Shown here: piece after piece, positions 35,533 through 45,889 of the stretch | How positions within the stretch are numbered: position 1 is the stretch's first letter | Layout of the letters: every line of letters starts with the position of its first letter | Source: Prolixibacteraceae bacterium | GTDB taxonomy: Bacteria; Bacteroidota; Bacteroidia; Bacteroidales; Prolixibacteraceae | Length of the DNA stretch: 46,013 nt | Assembly: GCA_019459485.1 (NCBI GenBank) | Contig: JAIBEZ010000021.1 | Span: 1-46,013, forward strand | Reading direction: 5' to 3' | The notes under the pieces: model-generated | What the model was told of the DNA's origin: nothing | What the model saw: only the letters and a program-made list of their open reading frames with translations | Databases searched by the model: none | Translations under genes and position numbers: made by a program

Positions 35533-35558
35533 CCGATGGATGCGCTAACATCCATCGG
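35533..35558. terminator. Perfect 10-bp hairpin in the susC leader
   Basis: CCGATGGATG (35533-35542) and CATCCATCGG (35549-35558) form a perfect stem with a six-base loop. On the plus strand the T-run is missing, but six A residues precede the stem, so the minus strand reads stem then T6, a minus-strand terminator. On the plus strand it may act as a leader structure before susC (start 35605) or stabilise the mRNA end of fecR. Confidence 0.55.
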
Positions 35559-35604
35559 TAAAGAAAGATCAAATTGAGTCAACAATTTTAACCAGTACAA
35601 ATTT

Positions 35605-38600
35605 ATGAAAAAAAAACATCTAAATGGGAGTGGCTTTATAGGTCACTTCAAAAGGTTATTGTTAATCATGAAACTAACTATTTTCCTGATTTTAATGGGA
35701 TTGATGTCTGTTTCCGCATCCATCTATTCCCAATCTACTAAACTGACTATGAATTTGCATGAAGTTTCGTTCCTCGAAGTCTTCAGGCAAATAGAGGCAC
35801 AATCTGAGTTTGTGTTCATTTACAAGAATGAAATAATCGACATTGACAAAAAAGTTAATGTAAAGGTTGAAGGAAAAACTGTTGATGTAATTCTTGACGA
35901 GGTTCTAAGGGATTTAAACCTCAAATATGAGATTATAAAAAAGCAGATTATCATCACCCCCGACCACTCGCTACCCGAAATTAAACCCCGGGATGTTGCA
36001 CCTACCATGGAGCAGCCCCAGAAAAAAAGCGTTAAGGGGAAGGTCACTGACAGCAATGGAGATGCGGTTCCAGGCGCTGCGGTTATGGTAAAAGGTACAA
36101 CCATCGGGATCATAACCGATTTTGATGGAAACTTTACCCTCGATGTACCGCTCGATGCCAAAATCCTTTCCATTTCTTTTGTCGGGATGAAACCACAGGA
36201 AATCCCGATTGGCAGCAAAACCAACTTCTCAGTCGTTCTTGAAGAAGAAACGGTTGGCGTTGATGAAGTGGTAGTTGTGGGATACGGCGTGCAAAAGAAA
36301 GAAAGTGTTGTTGGTTCCATTGCGCAAACGACAAACGAAGAACTGAAGCGCTCGGGAAACGTAACCGACCTAAAGCAGGCGCTTACAGGCCAGCTTCCGG
36401 GTATTACAACCGTTACTTCGAGCGGCGAACCTGGAGGAACCGGTACCGGGAATAGTGCTACTTCAATGTTTATTCGTGGCCGGAATACCTGGAACGGGGG
36501 GCAACCATTGATCCTTGTTGATGGAGTAGAACGAAACATGGACAACCTTGATGTCAGTGAAGTTGAAAGTATCTCCGTTCTTAAGGATGCATCGGCAACT
36601 GCTGTATTTGGGGTGAAAGGTGCAAACGGTGTTGTGCTGATAACCACGAAACGTGGAGCCGTTGGCAAAACGCAAATTTCCTTTTCATACAATACTACTG
36701 CTTTGGCGGTTTCCAAATTACCCCAAAAACTGGATTCATATAATACGCTATTAATAAAAAATGAAATAATTGAGAGGGAAACTGTATTAAATGAAACATC
36801 CTGGGCAGATTATACTCCTGGACAGATCGTTGAACGTTACCGCCTGCCCCAATCGCCAGAATATGCAATGATCTATCCCAACGTTAATTGGGTAGATGCC
36901 ATGTTTAAAGATTATAGCCTGTCGCACCGTGCAGCTCTCAATGTACAGGGAGGGACGAATTTTGTGAGTTATTTCGGCTCCGCAAGCTACCTCCACGAAG
37001 GTGATATGTTCGAAGAATATGAAAACAATAAAGGATACGAACCCAATTATAATTTCGATCGTTTCAACTTCCGTAATAACCTGGATTTTAAAATAACTAA
37101 TTCCACCAATATTAAAGTTAACCTTTCAGGTTTTTATAGCCAAAAAAATACATCACAGGCATTCAATAACCAGAGTTCCCAAACAAGTCCATTGGCTTGG
37201 TCTGCAGCGTATGGTATGCCTCCCGATGCTTTTCTTCCCCAATATGAAGATGGTAGATGGGGAGCATCATACAGAATACCGGCTGAAGCATTACCGAACC
37301 CAGTTGCCGTGGTATATAACACGGGAATGCTTCAATATCGGACAACAGAGCTAAATGCTGATTTTGCGTTGGAGCAAAAGCTTGATGTTATAACCAAGGG
37401 ATTAAGTGCCAAAGCATCTATTTTCTATGACAATGGTTTTCGAACAACAGGTGGTCTGTATGATGTTACAAATGCTGTCAGGCCTGAGTCAGCCGCCAAT
37501 ACACCACAAAAGATTGTTTATCCGGAAAGATACACAGGACCAGGTCAGGATCCCAGTGAATACATTGAAGATATTCCGAGTTCATCGTCAAATCAGTTCG
37601 ACTGGATTGTCAGACCCTGGTGGCTTCAGGAAGAAGCTACCGGAGATTATGAATCAGCTAGCAATGTCAGAAGAAGGACAATGTACCAGTTCCAGCTCAA
37701 TTATGCACGTAATTTTGGAGAACACAATGTTGGCGCGTTGGCTTTGGTGAAGCGGGAGGAATATGCCAGCGGCAATATGTTCAAGAATTATCGCGAAGAT
37801 TGGGTTTCACGTTTTACCTACGACTATGCTTCAAAATATTTATTGGAATTTAACGGAGCCTACAACGGATCCGAAAAATTTGGTCCAGGATACCGGTTTG
37901 ATTTTTTCCCTTCGCTGGCCGCCGGATGGTATGTTTCAAACGAAAAGTTTTTCAAAATCGACTGGATGAACCGTTTAAAGTTACGTTACAGCATTGGTAT
38001 TGTAGGCGATGATCAGGGAGGGGGAAGATGGTTGTATGAATCTCAATATTCCTATGCTGGGTCTGCCCGAATGAACCAGAACCCAAATGAGTTTAGCCCA
38101 TATAATTATTACAGGGAGTCGGTCGTTGGCAATCCAGACGTTCATTGGGAGAAAGCGCTGAAAAGTAACTATGGGATAGAGGTAGGGATGTTTGACAACG
38201 CAATCTCAGTTAATTATGATTATTTTACGGAAGATCGTACCGATATTTTACTGGATGGTAATTCACGGTCTAGTATTCCGCCTTATTTTGGGGTCACAGC
38301 TCCAAGTGCAAACTTAGGCGCTGTAAAAGCAAGTGGGCATGAATTAGAACTGAAAATACAGAAGCGTACACGTTTCGGGCTGAATTACTGGGCTAATTTT
38401 TCCATAACCCACACGATAAATGAAATTATAAAAAGAGACTCACCTCAGCTCATGGCATCGTATATGAAGTCGGAAGGATATTCGATTGGACAATCGCGCT
38501 CTCTGGTGAGGGCTGGTTTCTACAACAACTGGGATGAAATTTTTGCGAGTGTGCCTACCGAAACCAACGACTTGACCAAACTTCCGGGATATTATAATCT

Positions 38601-39138
38601 CCTTGATTACAATGCCGACGGTGTTATAAAATCATCGGAAGATGTTATTCCAATTGGGTATTCAGATGTTCCATTGAATACCTACAACAGCACAATGGGT
38701 GTCGATTATAAAGGATTCAGTTTAATGGTTCAATTTTATGGGGTGAACAATGTGTCACGCTTGGTCCCTCTACAGAATTTTGTTCAATTTCAAAATGTTC
38801 TTTTCGACCATGTGTTGGATTATTGGTCAAAAGACAATCCCAATGCGAACTCTTTTATCCCCAGGTGGAAGACTCAAGGGCAAAACATAGGCGACTATTT
38901 TCTTTTCGATGGTTCGTATATCAGGTTTAAAACGGCTGAGCTCGCATATACTTTCCAAAATAACCTGGTAAAGAAAGCCGGTTTGTCGTCTGTTCGGGTA
39001 TTTATAAATGGCAACAATCTTGCCTTTTGGTCAAAGCTGCCTGATGACAGAGAATCGCATTTCTCCGGAGGAAGTTCCAACCAGGGAACATATCCTACAC
39101 CCAAACGATTTAACCTCGGTATTGATGTATCATTCTAA
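35605..39138 (+). CDS. SusC/RagA TonB-dependent transporter with STN signalling domain
   Basis: A 1177-residue outer-membrane transporter and signal transducer. After a signal peptide ending near IYSQ (about residue 43), an STN domain (about 47-118) should contact the periplasmic part of FecR. A carboxypeptidase-like domain (about 145-215, KGKVTDSNGDAVPGAAVMVKGT) and a plug (about 225-350, with VVVGYGVQKKESVVGS, LILVDGVERNMD, VLKDASATAVFGVKGANGVVLITTKRG) precede the barrel, which ends in DVSF. The STN domain with the upstream FecI/FecR pair shows that substrate binding to this transporter can switch on the PUL. A susD gene follows 12 bases later. Confidence 0.96.
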   Translation: MKKKHLNGSGFIGHFKRLLLIMKLTIFLILMGLMSVSASIYSQSTKLTMNLHEVSFLEVFRQIEAQSEFVFIYKNEIIDIDKKVNVKVEGKTVDVILDEVLRDLNLKYEIIKKQIIITPDHSLPEIKPRDVAPTMEQPQKKSVKGKVTDSNGDAVPGAAVMVKGTTIGIITDFDGNFTLDVPLDAKILSISFVGMKPQEIPIGSKTNFSVVLEEETVGVDEVVVVGYGVQKKESVVGSIAQTTNEELKRSGNVTDLKQALTGQLPGITTVTSSGEPGGTGTGNSATSMFIRGRNTWNGGQPLILVDGVERNMDNLDVSEVESISVLKDASATAVFGVKGANGVVLITTKRGAVGKTQISFSYNTTALAVSKLPQKLDSYNTLLIKNEIIERETVLNETSWADYTPGQIVERYRLPQSPEYAMIYPNVNWVDAMFKDYSLSHRAALNVQGGTNFVSYFGSASYLHEGDMFEEYENNKGYEPNYNFDRFNFRNNLDFKITNSTNIKVNLSGFYSQKNTSQAFNNQSSQTSPLAWSAAYGMPPDAFLPQYEDGRWGASYRIPAEALPNPVAVVYNTGMLQYRTTELNADFALEQKLDVITKGLSAKASIFYDNGFRTTGGLYDVTNAVRPESAANTPQKIVYPERYTGPGQDPSEYIEDIPSSSSNQFDWIVRPWWLQEEATGDYESASNVRRRTMYQFQLNYARNFGEHNVGALALVKREEYASGNMFKNYREDWVSRFTYDYASKYLLEFNGAYNGSEKFGPGYRFDFFPSLAAGWYVSNEKFFKIDWMNRLKLRYSIGIVGDDQGGGRWLYESQYSYAGSARMNQNPNEFSPYNYYRESVVGNPDVHWEKALKSNYGIEVGMFDNAISVNYDYFTEDRTDILLDGNSRSSIPPYFGVTAPSANLGAVKASGHELELKIQKRTRFGLNYWANFSITHTINEIIKRDSPQLMASYMKSEGYSIGQSRSLVRAGFYNNWDEIFASVPTETNDLTKLPGYYNLLDYNADGVIKSSEDVIPIGYSDVPLNTYNSTMGVDYKGFSLMVQFYGVNNVSRLVPLQNFVQFQNVLFDHVLDYWSKDNPNANSFIPRWKTQGQNIGDYFLFDGSYIRFKTAELAYTFQNNLVKKAGLSSVRVFINGNNLAFWSKLPDDRESHFSGGSSNQGTYPTPKRFNLGIDVSF

Positions 39139-39150
39139 TACTTGCAATTT

Positions 39151-40983
39151 ATGAGAACCATAACTAAAAAATATAAAACTGCTTTTTATATCGCAGTATT
39201 GCTCATGGGCTTAAGCCTGAGTGCATGTGAAGAATACCTCGATAAGGCCCCGGAAGCGTCTATCAACGAAAAAGATGTATTCGGTAACTTCATCAGTTTT
39301 CAGGGGTATGTGGAAGAAATGTACGGTTGCATATCCGATCCGCACAAGGCGCTTGCTGGTAACGTTTTTTGTCACATGTTTCTGGCCGATGAAACCTTAT
39401 CAAACTCTCCCCTATTGTGGGACGATGGTAATTATTGGTTTGACCAATGGCGATTCTTGACAATTGCAAACGCCAATTACACTATTCCTTTTATGATGGA
39501 GCCTCAAACCATGCGAAAACGGATATGGCCTTTGTCCTGGTATGCCATCCGAAAGGCCAATCTGGGCTTGGAAAAACTTGAATTAATGACTGATGCAACA
39601 CAGGAAGAAAGGGACATTATTAAAGGACAGTGCCTGTTTTTCAGGGGTTTTTTCCATCTCGAACTGATGCAGTTTTATGGTGGGCTGCCCTACATTGACA
39701 GGTTATTGTCTCCTTCAGAAGAATTAACCCTGCCACGGCTTAGCTATAAGGAAACTGCCTTGAAAGCTGCAAAAGATCTTGAAGATGCTGCCAAATTGTT
39801 GCCGGCACGTTGGGATGATACAGCCACCGGGAAAGCAACGCTTGGTAATAACGGGCAGCGTATCTCAAAAGTTCATGCACTGGCATTTTTGGGCAAAAAC
39901 CTGTTGTATGCTGCCAGTCCCATGATGAATGAATCATCGACCGGAAATGCAGTTTACGATGTGGAACTATGCAAACAGGCGGCAGTGGCTTTAGCCGAAG
40001 CCATCAAGGTAAGTACGGAAACCGGAGCCTATAAATTGCAGAGCTGGGAAACCTGGACCGACAACTTTTGGGTATGGTCGCCGAGCAATACCGTAAGACC
40101 AGGAGGAACTGAAGTCATTATGAACCAGATGATAAATAATGTGAATTATACAAGATTTACAACAGTTAGGGCTAACAGTCCTGTAGAGTTTGGTGCCGGA
40201 AATGGCAGAGTTGAAGTTCCAACACAAAACTACATCAAAAATTACGGTATGGAAAACGGGTTACCCCTTGAGGATCCGGCATCTGGTTTTGACGCGAATG
40301 ACCCGTGGATCAAGAGAGATCCCCGGTTTTACAAGACAATCGTTATTGATGGAGATATGATGGTCACAAGCAATGCAACCGCTGGATTGCCTCATAAATA
40401 TGCGCTCCTTTATAACGGTGGAACGCACAAAGGAGGCACTCAGGGAAGCGTGACAGGCTATTACCTGAAAAAATACACCCCGCTGGGCACCAACCCCTGG
40501 GACAATCGCTGGAGCGCTATGCAGGCCTATATGCCACGTATGCGGCTTGCCGATGTGTACCTGATGTATGCCGAAGCAGCACTTTGGGGATATGGATCGG
40601 CATCAGGTAGTGCTCCGGGGAGTGGTTTGACTGCCGAGCAGGCATTGAACACGATCAGAAACCGGGCGCAGTTGCCCAATATCGACAACAAATTCACCGG
40701 AACACAGGCCAGTTTGATGGCGGAAATTATCCGCGAGCGGGCTGTTGAACTTGGTTTTGAAGGGCTCCGTTGGTTCGACCTGCGTAGGTGGAATTTAAAT
40801 GGCGACCCGAAATACATCTACAAAACAGCGATTGACTTCGATCGGGGTACAGATGGGAAACCGATAAATATTCAGGAAAGAGTAGTTGTGACCCGCGTAG
40901 TCGAGAAAAAGCACAACTGGGTGCCTTTCGAGGTTTCCTATACAAAACTCTACAAAGAGTGGCCTCAAAATCCAGGCTGGTAA
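39151..40983 (+). CDS. SusD/RagB-family glycan-binding lipoprotein
   Basis: A 610-residue lipoprotein from ATG 39151; a TTG three codons upstream is less likely. The lipobox is at Cys26 (LSACEEYLD), followed by the usual DKAPEASINEKDVFG segment. The helical core and the C-terminal hallmark RERAVELGFEGLRWFDLRRW are present. It is longer than the two SusD proteins of the first PUL, so it probably has extra loops. It pairs with the STN-SusC immediately upstream. Confidence 0.94.
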   Translation: MRTITKKYKTAFYIAVLLMGLSLSACEEYLDKAPEASINEKDVFGNFISFQGYVEEMYGCISDPHKALAGNVFCHMFLADETLSNSPLLWDDGNYWFDQWRFLTIANANYTIPFMMEPQTMRKRIWPLSWYAIRKANLGLEKLELMTDATQEERDIIKGQCLFFRGFFHLELMQFYGGLPYIDRLLSPSEELTLPRLSYKETALKAAKDLEDAAKLLPARWDDTATGKATLGNNGQRISKVHALAFLGKNLLYAASPMMNESSTGNAVYDVELCKQAAVALAEAIKVSTETGAYKLQSWETWTDNFWVWSPSNTVRPGGTEVIMNQMINNVNYTRFTTVRANSPVEFGAGNGRVEVPTQNYIKNYGMENGLPLEDPASGFDANDPWIKRDPRFYKTIVIDGDMMVTSNATAGLPHKYALLYNGGTHKGGTQGSVTGYYLKKYTPLGTNPWDNRWSAMQAYMPRMRLADVYLMYAEAALWGYGSASGSAPGSGLTAEQALNTIRNRAQLPNIDNKFTGTQASLMAEIIRERAVELGFEGLRWFDLRRWNLNGDPKYIYKTAIDFDRGTDGKPINIQERVVVTRVVEKKHNWVPFEVSYTKLYKEWPQNPGW

Positions 40984-41014
40984 GTAGATGAATAACCATA
41001 AAAAAGTTGGAAAA

Positions 41015-44000
41015 ATGAAGAAGAAATATATACAAATATTAATCTTTCTGTATTTAATAGCATTGATGTTTCCTATTGATGTCATTGCACAAAGTAAAAA
41101 CGAAAGAAGCAACATAATCATAGAGTCGGTTGTAGTGAACGAAGAAGGAAAGCCTGTCGCAGGAGCAACTATTTTCGGCCACGAAGGAGCAATCACTGCA
41201 AAAACAGACGAATCTGGTCGCTTTTCGATTTCTGTTCCGGTTCAAACCGATTTACTGATTGAAGCTGATGGCTACGAGTCAATTTTACTTAAATCAGGAG
41301 AACTTGAGGATCTGGATAGTTTTACATTAAAGCAATCTATATTTATGTATGGCGAAAAAGACAATGTAAATATTGCCTTTGGAAAAGTAAAAAGAGGAAA
41401 TCTTACCGGCGCAATAAGCGTGTTAAACCCTGCTGAGATCCTTAAATATGACAATATTCAAAGCATCTCCGAGGCATTAAACGGACGTATTCCCGGACTA
41501 CTTGGAAGTTCAAACATTCGTGGAATAGGTGGTGGAATGGTGATTGTCGATGGTTTGCCCCGTAGTGCCGAGAGCATAAACCTGTCGGAAGTTGAACAAA
41601 TAACCGTCCTTAAAGATATCAATTCGTCAGTATTGTATGGTAGCGAAGCTGTAAACGGAGTTTTGTTGATTACGACAAAAAGGGGGCAGGCGAATAAGAA
41701 GAGAATAGATGTAACGGGCCATTATGGTTTTTCAAATCCGACGGCGTTGCCAAAATATTTGTCCTCTGCCGATTATATGGAATTATACAATGAAGCACGG
41801 ATAAATGATGGGCTTTCTCCCCAGTTTGATGCAAATTCCATTGCCAATTACCGTTCTGGAAATCCATATCAATACCCAAATGTTGACTACTATTCTGGTG
41901 AATATTTGCGCAAACTAAGGCCATTTTCCAGAATAACGACCGAATTGTCGGGAGGAAATGATATTGCCACCTACTATTCAAATCTGGGATGGGAACAATC
42001 AGGGAGCTTGTTAAATTTTGGTGAGAGTACCAATGCGGGTTCCAATCGATTCAATGCACGAGGCAATGTAGATATGAAAATAACCAGTTGGGTAAAAAGT
42101 TCCATCAATGCTACAGCCGTTTTAGATAATAACAAAGGAGCTGTCGGTGATTATTGGAGCGAAGCGGCAACTCTGAAGCCTAACTTGTTCGCGCCATTAA
42201 TTCCAATTGAATTGATCGATCCGGAGAATTCATTGTTAAAGGGTCGGAAAAACGATGTTGATGGGAAATATTTATTGGGTGGGACTTCCAGTTATCTGAC
42301 CAACCCTATTGCAAATGGATATTCTGGCGGCCAAACAGAGAATGTGCAGCGAAATTTTTCGGTCGACAATAGAATTGAATTTAATTTGGAAGAAATAGTC
42401 AAAGGTTTGACTTTCCAAACAAATGTTAGTTTTGATTTCTACACCAGCTATAACCAGTCCATTACCAACGAGTATTCTGTTTATGAACCGGTATGGAATG
42501 CAGGAACAAATTCAATTGATGGCCTTTCCAAATACGGTTCGGATATTAGATCGGGAAATCAGAATGTTAGTGGCCTTTCCTTTACAAGAAGATTTGGGTT
42601 TTATGGTGTGTTTGACTACAAACGTACTTTTGCTGATGTGCATCAGCTCAGTGGTTCCTTGCTAGGCTTTGGTAACCGGTATAAGGTCAGAGGAGACTTT
42701 TTCGGCAATAAAAATGTGAATATGGGCTTACGGTTAGCCTATGGATATAAAAACAAGTATATGGCCGATTTCAGCAGCGCCTATGTCAATTCTGTAAAAC
42801 TACCGGAAGGGAACAGGGGCGCCTTTTCTCCTACATTGGGGTTATCATGGTTAATCAGTTCTGAGGAATTTATGAAATCAGCTTCTGCCGTAAATTTTCT
42901 TAAGCTTCGCATATCTGGAGGGATAATAAACTCCGATCAAGGGATTGGTGGATTTTATTATTATGACAACAAATACGGAGGAACAGGAAATTACTCTTGG
43001 TTTGAAGGAACTTGGTCAGGCAGTGGAACGGTTTCTGTTCAGGGAGGCAATAACCGACTGGCTTTTGAAAAACGCAAAGAATTTAATCTTGGCGCGAACG
43101 GGGTATTTTTCGACAACAAACTTTCGGTGGATGCGAACCTGTTTGTGAGTGATTATTATGACCAGATAACAAGACCTCAAACCCAATACCCAAGTTATTA
43201 TGCCAATTTCATCCCTTACGAAAATTTCGACAGCAATGCATATCGCGGCGCGGAACTTGGCTTGTCGTACACCCAGAAAATTGGCGACCTGACACTTGTT
43301 CTTGGCGCCAATGCCCTGTACGTAACTTCAGAAGTTTTAAAAAGGGACGAAATTTATGCCAACGACTACCAATACAGGGTTGGACACCCGGTTGATGCCC
43401 GCTTTGGGCTGGTAGCCGAAGGGTTCTTCATGGATCAATCCGATATTAACAGCCATGAAATTCAGGCATTTGGAACGGTAAAGCCCGGAGATATTAAATA
43501 TGTGGATCAAAATGGTGATGGGATAATCGATTCAAATGATGAGGTCGTGATTGGACGTTCTCAGGCTCCCCTTTCTTATGGTTTAAACCTCAAATTGTCA
43601 TGGAAAAACCTGACACTGTTTGCAAAGGGCAACGGACGCATGGGCGCCGAGGGTAGCCTTTCCAACGATTATTACTGGGTTGATGGCAACGATAAATATT
43701 CGACTTACGTCCTCGACCGCTGGACAGAAGCCACAAAAGCTACTGCCACCTTGCCTCGGCTGAGTACTTTATCGAGCACGAACAATTACCGCAGTTCAAC
43801 ATTCTGGCTATATAAAGACGACTATTTTACGTTAGACCGGTTACAGTTGACCTACGATGTGCCGGCCAACGTTGCAGGAAACCTGAAAATGAAACACCTG
43901 AGTGTTTTCGTGAATGGGTCAAACCTTTTGACCATTTCCAAATTTAAAGACATCAGGGAGTTGAGCATTGGGGCAGAGCCGTATTACCGGTCATTCTCAA

Positions 44001-44023
44001 TTGGTGTAAAAACAATGTTTTAA
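41015..44023 (+). CDS. SusC/RagA TonB-dependent transporter without STN domain
   Basis: A transporter of 1002 residues from ATG 41015. ATG 40988 would add nine polar residues before the signal peptide and is possible. The signal peptide ends at VIAQ (about residue 26). A carboxypeptidase-like domain (about 36-110) and a compact plug (about 125-225, with MVIVDGLPRS and VLKDINSSVLYGSEAVNGVLLITTKRG) lead to a barrel with the acidic loop DQNGDGIID. It ends in TMF. With no STN domain it cannot signal to FecR and probably depends on its upstream partner for induction. It begins shortly after the upstream susD. Confidence 0.94.
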   Translation: MKKKYIQILIFLYLIALMFPIDVIAQSKNERSNIIIESVVVNEEGKPVAGATIFGHEGAITAKTDESGRFSISVPVQTDLLIEADGYESILLKSGELEDLDSFTLKQSIFMYGEKDNVNIAFGKVKRGNLTGAISVLNPAEILKYDNIQSISEALNGRIPGLLGSSNIRGIGGGMVIVDGLPRSAESINLSEVEQITVLKDINSSVLYGSEAVNGVLLITTKRGQANKKRIDVTGHYGFSNPTALPKYLSSADYMELYNEARINDGLSPQFDANSIANYRSGNPYQYPNVDYYSGEYLRKLRPFSRITTELSGGNDIATYYSNLGWEQSGSLLNFGESTNAGSNRFNARGNVDMKITSWVKSSINATAVLDNNKGAVGDYWSEAATLKPNLFAPLIPIELIDPENSLLKGRKNDVDGKYLLGGTSSYLTNPIANGYSGGQTENVQRNFSVDNRIEFNLEEIVKGLTFQTNVSFDFYTSYNQSITNEYSVYEPVWNAGTNSIDGLSKYGSDIRSGNQNVSGLSFTRRFGFYGVFDYKRTFADVHQLSGSLLGFGNRYKVRGDFFGNKNVNMGLRLAYGYKNKYMADFSSAYVNSVKLPEGNRGAFSPTLGLSWLISSEEFMKSASAVNFLKLRISGGIINSDQGIGGFYYYDNKYGGTGNYSWFEGTWSGSGTVSVQGGNNRLAFEKRKEFNLGANGVFFDNKLSVDANLFVSDYYDQITRPQTQYPSYYANFIPYENFDSNAYRGAELGLSYTQKIGDLTLVLGANALYVTSEVLKRDEIYANDYQYRVGHPVDARFGLVAEGFFMDQSDINSHEIQAFGTVKPGDIKYVDQNGDGIIDSNDEVVIGRSQAPLSYGLNLKLSWKNLTLFAKGNGRMGAEGSLSNDYYWVDGNDKYSTYVLDRWTEATKATATLPRLSTLSSTNNYRSSTFWLYKDDYFTLDRLQLTYDVPANVAGNLKMKHLSVFVNGSNLLTISKFKDIRELSIGAEPYYRSFSIGVKTMF

Positions 44024-44044
44024 TCTAAAAAAAACAAAATCATT

Positions 44045-45802
44045 ATGAGATTACTAAAAATATTCTCCCTATTAATAATACTGCCATTCCTTTTTGGCAG
44101 TTGTGAAGATATGCTGGAGCCCGGAAACGATAACCACAGCACTGTCGATCGGATTTATAGCGACCCTGCATTTGGGGAAGGGTTACTTTTGACCTCCTAC
44201 GTCAAACTGCCAACCAACAGCCTAAGTTTTAATGAGGTGGCTACCGACGATGCGGTTTCAAACGACAAGCTGAACAGTTACCTTCGTATGGCAACAGGCC
44301 AGTGGTCGGCAATTTACAATCCGGTTGATCAATGGGACAATTGTAATTCGGCTATTTTGTACCTGAATGAATTTATGAGCATTATCGATACTGTTGCCTG
44401 GAAGTGGACCAGCAACGAATTAAACTCGATGTATGCACGGCGTTTCAAAGGCGAAGCGCACGCGCTGCGGGGTTTGTTCCAATACCATTTGTTATCAGCT
44501 GTCGGAGGCGTAGGAAGCGACAATCAAACGCTGGGCATTCCACTGTACGATAAATTCCAGAAAGTGAGCGATAACTTCGATGTTCCCAGGGCCACGTTTG
44601 CGGAATCAGTTGCCCGAATTTATTCCGATTTTGATAAAGCGCTCGAATACCTAACGATGGACGATTACGTTGACATTACCGCGGCAAACCAACTTCCGGC
44701 AGGATTGGAAGGAGTGAACGTGGCAAACTACAACTCTGTATTTGGTCTTCGTGCCAATCAGCGTATAAGCGGTCGCATTGTAAAAGCACTGAAAGCCCGT
44801 GTCGCATTGCTGGCCGCCAGCCCTGCATTTTCGGACGACGATGCCAACCTTTGGGCAACAGCAGCCAGTTATGCAGGCTCGGCGATTGACGGTATCGGTG
44901 GTGTTACAGGGCTCGATCCAAATGGTCATCGTTTTTACGACGCCACGAGGGTAAACGCCGTTAACCTCGCATCGAATAAGGACCAGAAAGAAATGGTTTG
45001 GAGGAGGGCAATTGTCAATTCAAATTCCAGGGAACAAGCTCAATTCCCGCCTTCGTTATTCGGCAATGGCCGGGTTAACCCAACTCAGAACCTGGTCGAG
45101 GCTTTCCCCGCCGCCAATGGCTATCCTATTTCCGACCCGTTGAGCCTCTATAACCCTGCTGATCCATACGCCAACCGCGACCCGCGCCTGGCGATGTACA
45201 TTGTGTACAATGGCAACATGCTTGCTGGAAAAGCAATTAAAACAGGACTGGGAGGCGGTAGCGATGCAAAAGATTCGATACAGACTTCGACCCGTACAGG
45301 CTATTATCTGAAAAAACTATTACGGGAAGATGTTAACCTCAACCCGGCTCAACCCAGCACCCAAAAGCACTACGAAGTGCATATGCGTTACACCGAGCTG
45401 TTCCTTATTTATGCAGAGGCTGCCAACGAAGCCTGGGGACCTGATGGAAAAGGGACGTTTAGTTTCTCGGCCCGCGAAGTAATTGCCGCCATCCGTAAAC
45501 GCGCCGGAATTACCCAACCCGACAATTACCTGGCATCCATCAGTAGTAAAGAAGCGATGAGGAATTTAATCAGGAACGAACGAAGGTTGGAGCTTTGTTT
45601 CGAAGGATTCCGTTTCTGGGATTTACGCCGCTGGAAAGCCAACCTGAACGAGACAGCCAAAGGGATAAACATCAACAAAACCAGTTTTACAGTGGTGGAT
45701 GTTGAACCCCGTCTATACAATAATGAATACATGCACTATGGGCCTATTCCTGAAAGAGAATTCCTAAAGTACAACTCCTTGGTTCAAAACAAGGGATGGT
45801 AA
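44045..45802 (+). CDS. SusD/RagB-family glycan-binding lipoprotein
   Basis: A 585-residue lipoprotein with lipobox Cys20 (LFGSCEDML). It has the SusD helical fold and C-terminal hallmark RNERRLELCFEGFRFWDLRRW, and ends VQNKGW, like the preceding SusD (PQNPGW). The two SusD proteins in this PUL look more like each other than like those of the first PUL. The start is 21 bases after susC. The next gene of the operon is interrupted by an insertion element. Confidence 0.94.
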   Translation: MRLLKIFSLLIILPFLFGSCEDMLEPGNDNHSTVDRIYSDPAFGEGLLLTSYVKLPTNSLSFNEVATDDAVSNDKLNSYLRMATGQWSAIYNPVDQWDNCNSAILYLNEFMSIIDTVAWKWTSNELNSMYARRFKGEAHALRGLFQYHLLSAVGGVGSDNQTLGIPLYDKFQKVSDNFDVPRATFAESVARIYSDFDKALEYLTMDDYVDITAANQLPAGLEGVNVANYNSVFGLRANQRISGRIVKALKARVALLAASPAFSDDDANLWATAASYAGSAIDGIGGVTGLDPNGHRFYDATRVNAVNLASNKDQKEMVWRRAIVNSNSREQAQFPPSLFGNGRVNPTQNLVEAFPAANGYPISDPLSLYNPADPYANRDPRLAMYIVYNGNMLAGKAIKTGLGGGSDAKDSIQTSTRTGYYLKKLLREDVNLNPAQPSTQKHYEVHMRYTELFLIYAEAANEAWGPDGKGTFSFSAREVIAAIRKRAGITQPDNYLASISSKEAMRNLIRNERRLELCFEGFRFWDLRRWKANLNETAKGININKTSFTVVDVEPRLYNNEYMHYGPIPEREFLKYNSLVQNKGW

Positions 45803-45853
45803 AGTATTCATCGGATAATTTGGCAACAAAATAATACCTAATAATTTTTTGAC

Positions 45854-45889
45854 ATGAAGAAAATACTATTAATACTAGTGTTGTGTTAA
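45854..45889 (+). pseudogene. Start of a signal-peptide gene cut off by an IS630-family element
   Basis: ATG 45854 encodes MKKILLILVLC then TAA. The first eight residues are a typical signal-peptide start, and the spacing (51 bases after susD) fits the next operon gene, commonly a glycan-binding lipoprotein or enzyme. The insertion-element sequence begins around the TA at 45876-45877, so the last codons and the stop come from the element. The rest of the gene should lie beyond the window. Confidence 0.5.

Noticed and set aside
35820-36716. 298-codon open frame on the minus strand inside the STN-SusC gene
   Set aside because: It is antisense to a certain gene, has a Ser/Thr/Pro-rich shadow composition and no signal or domain.
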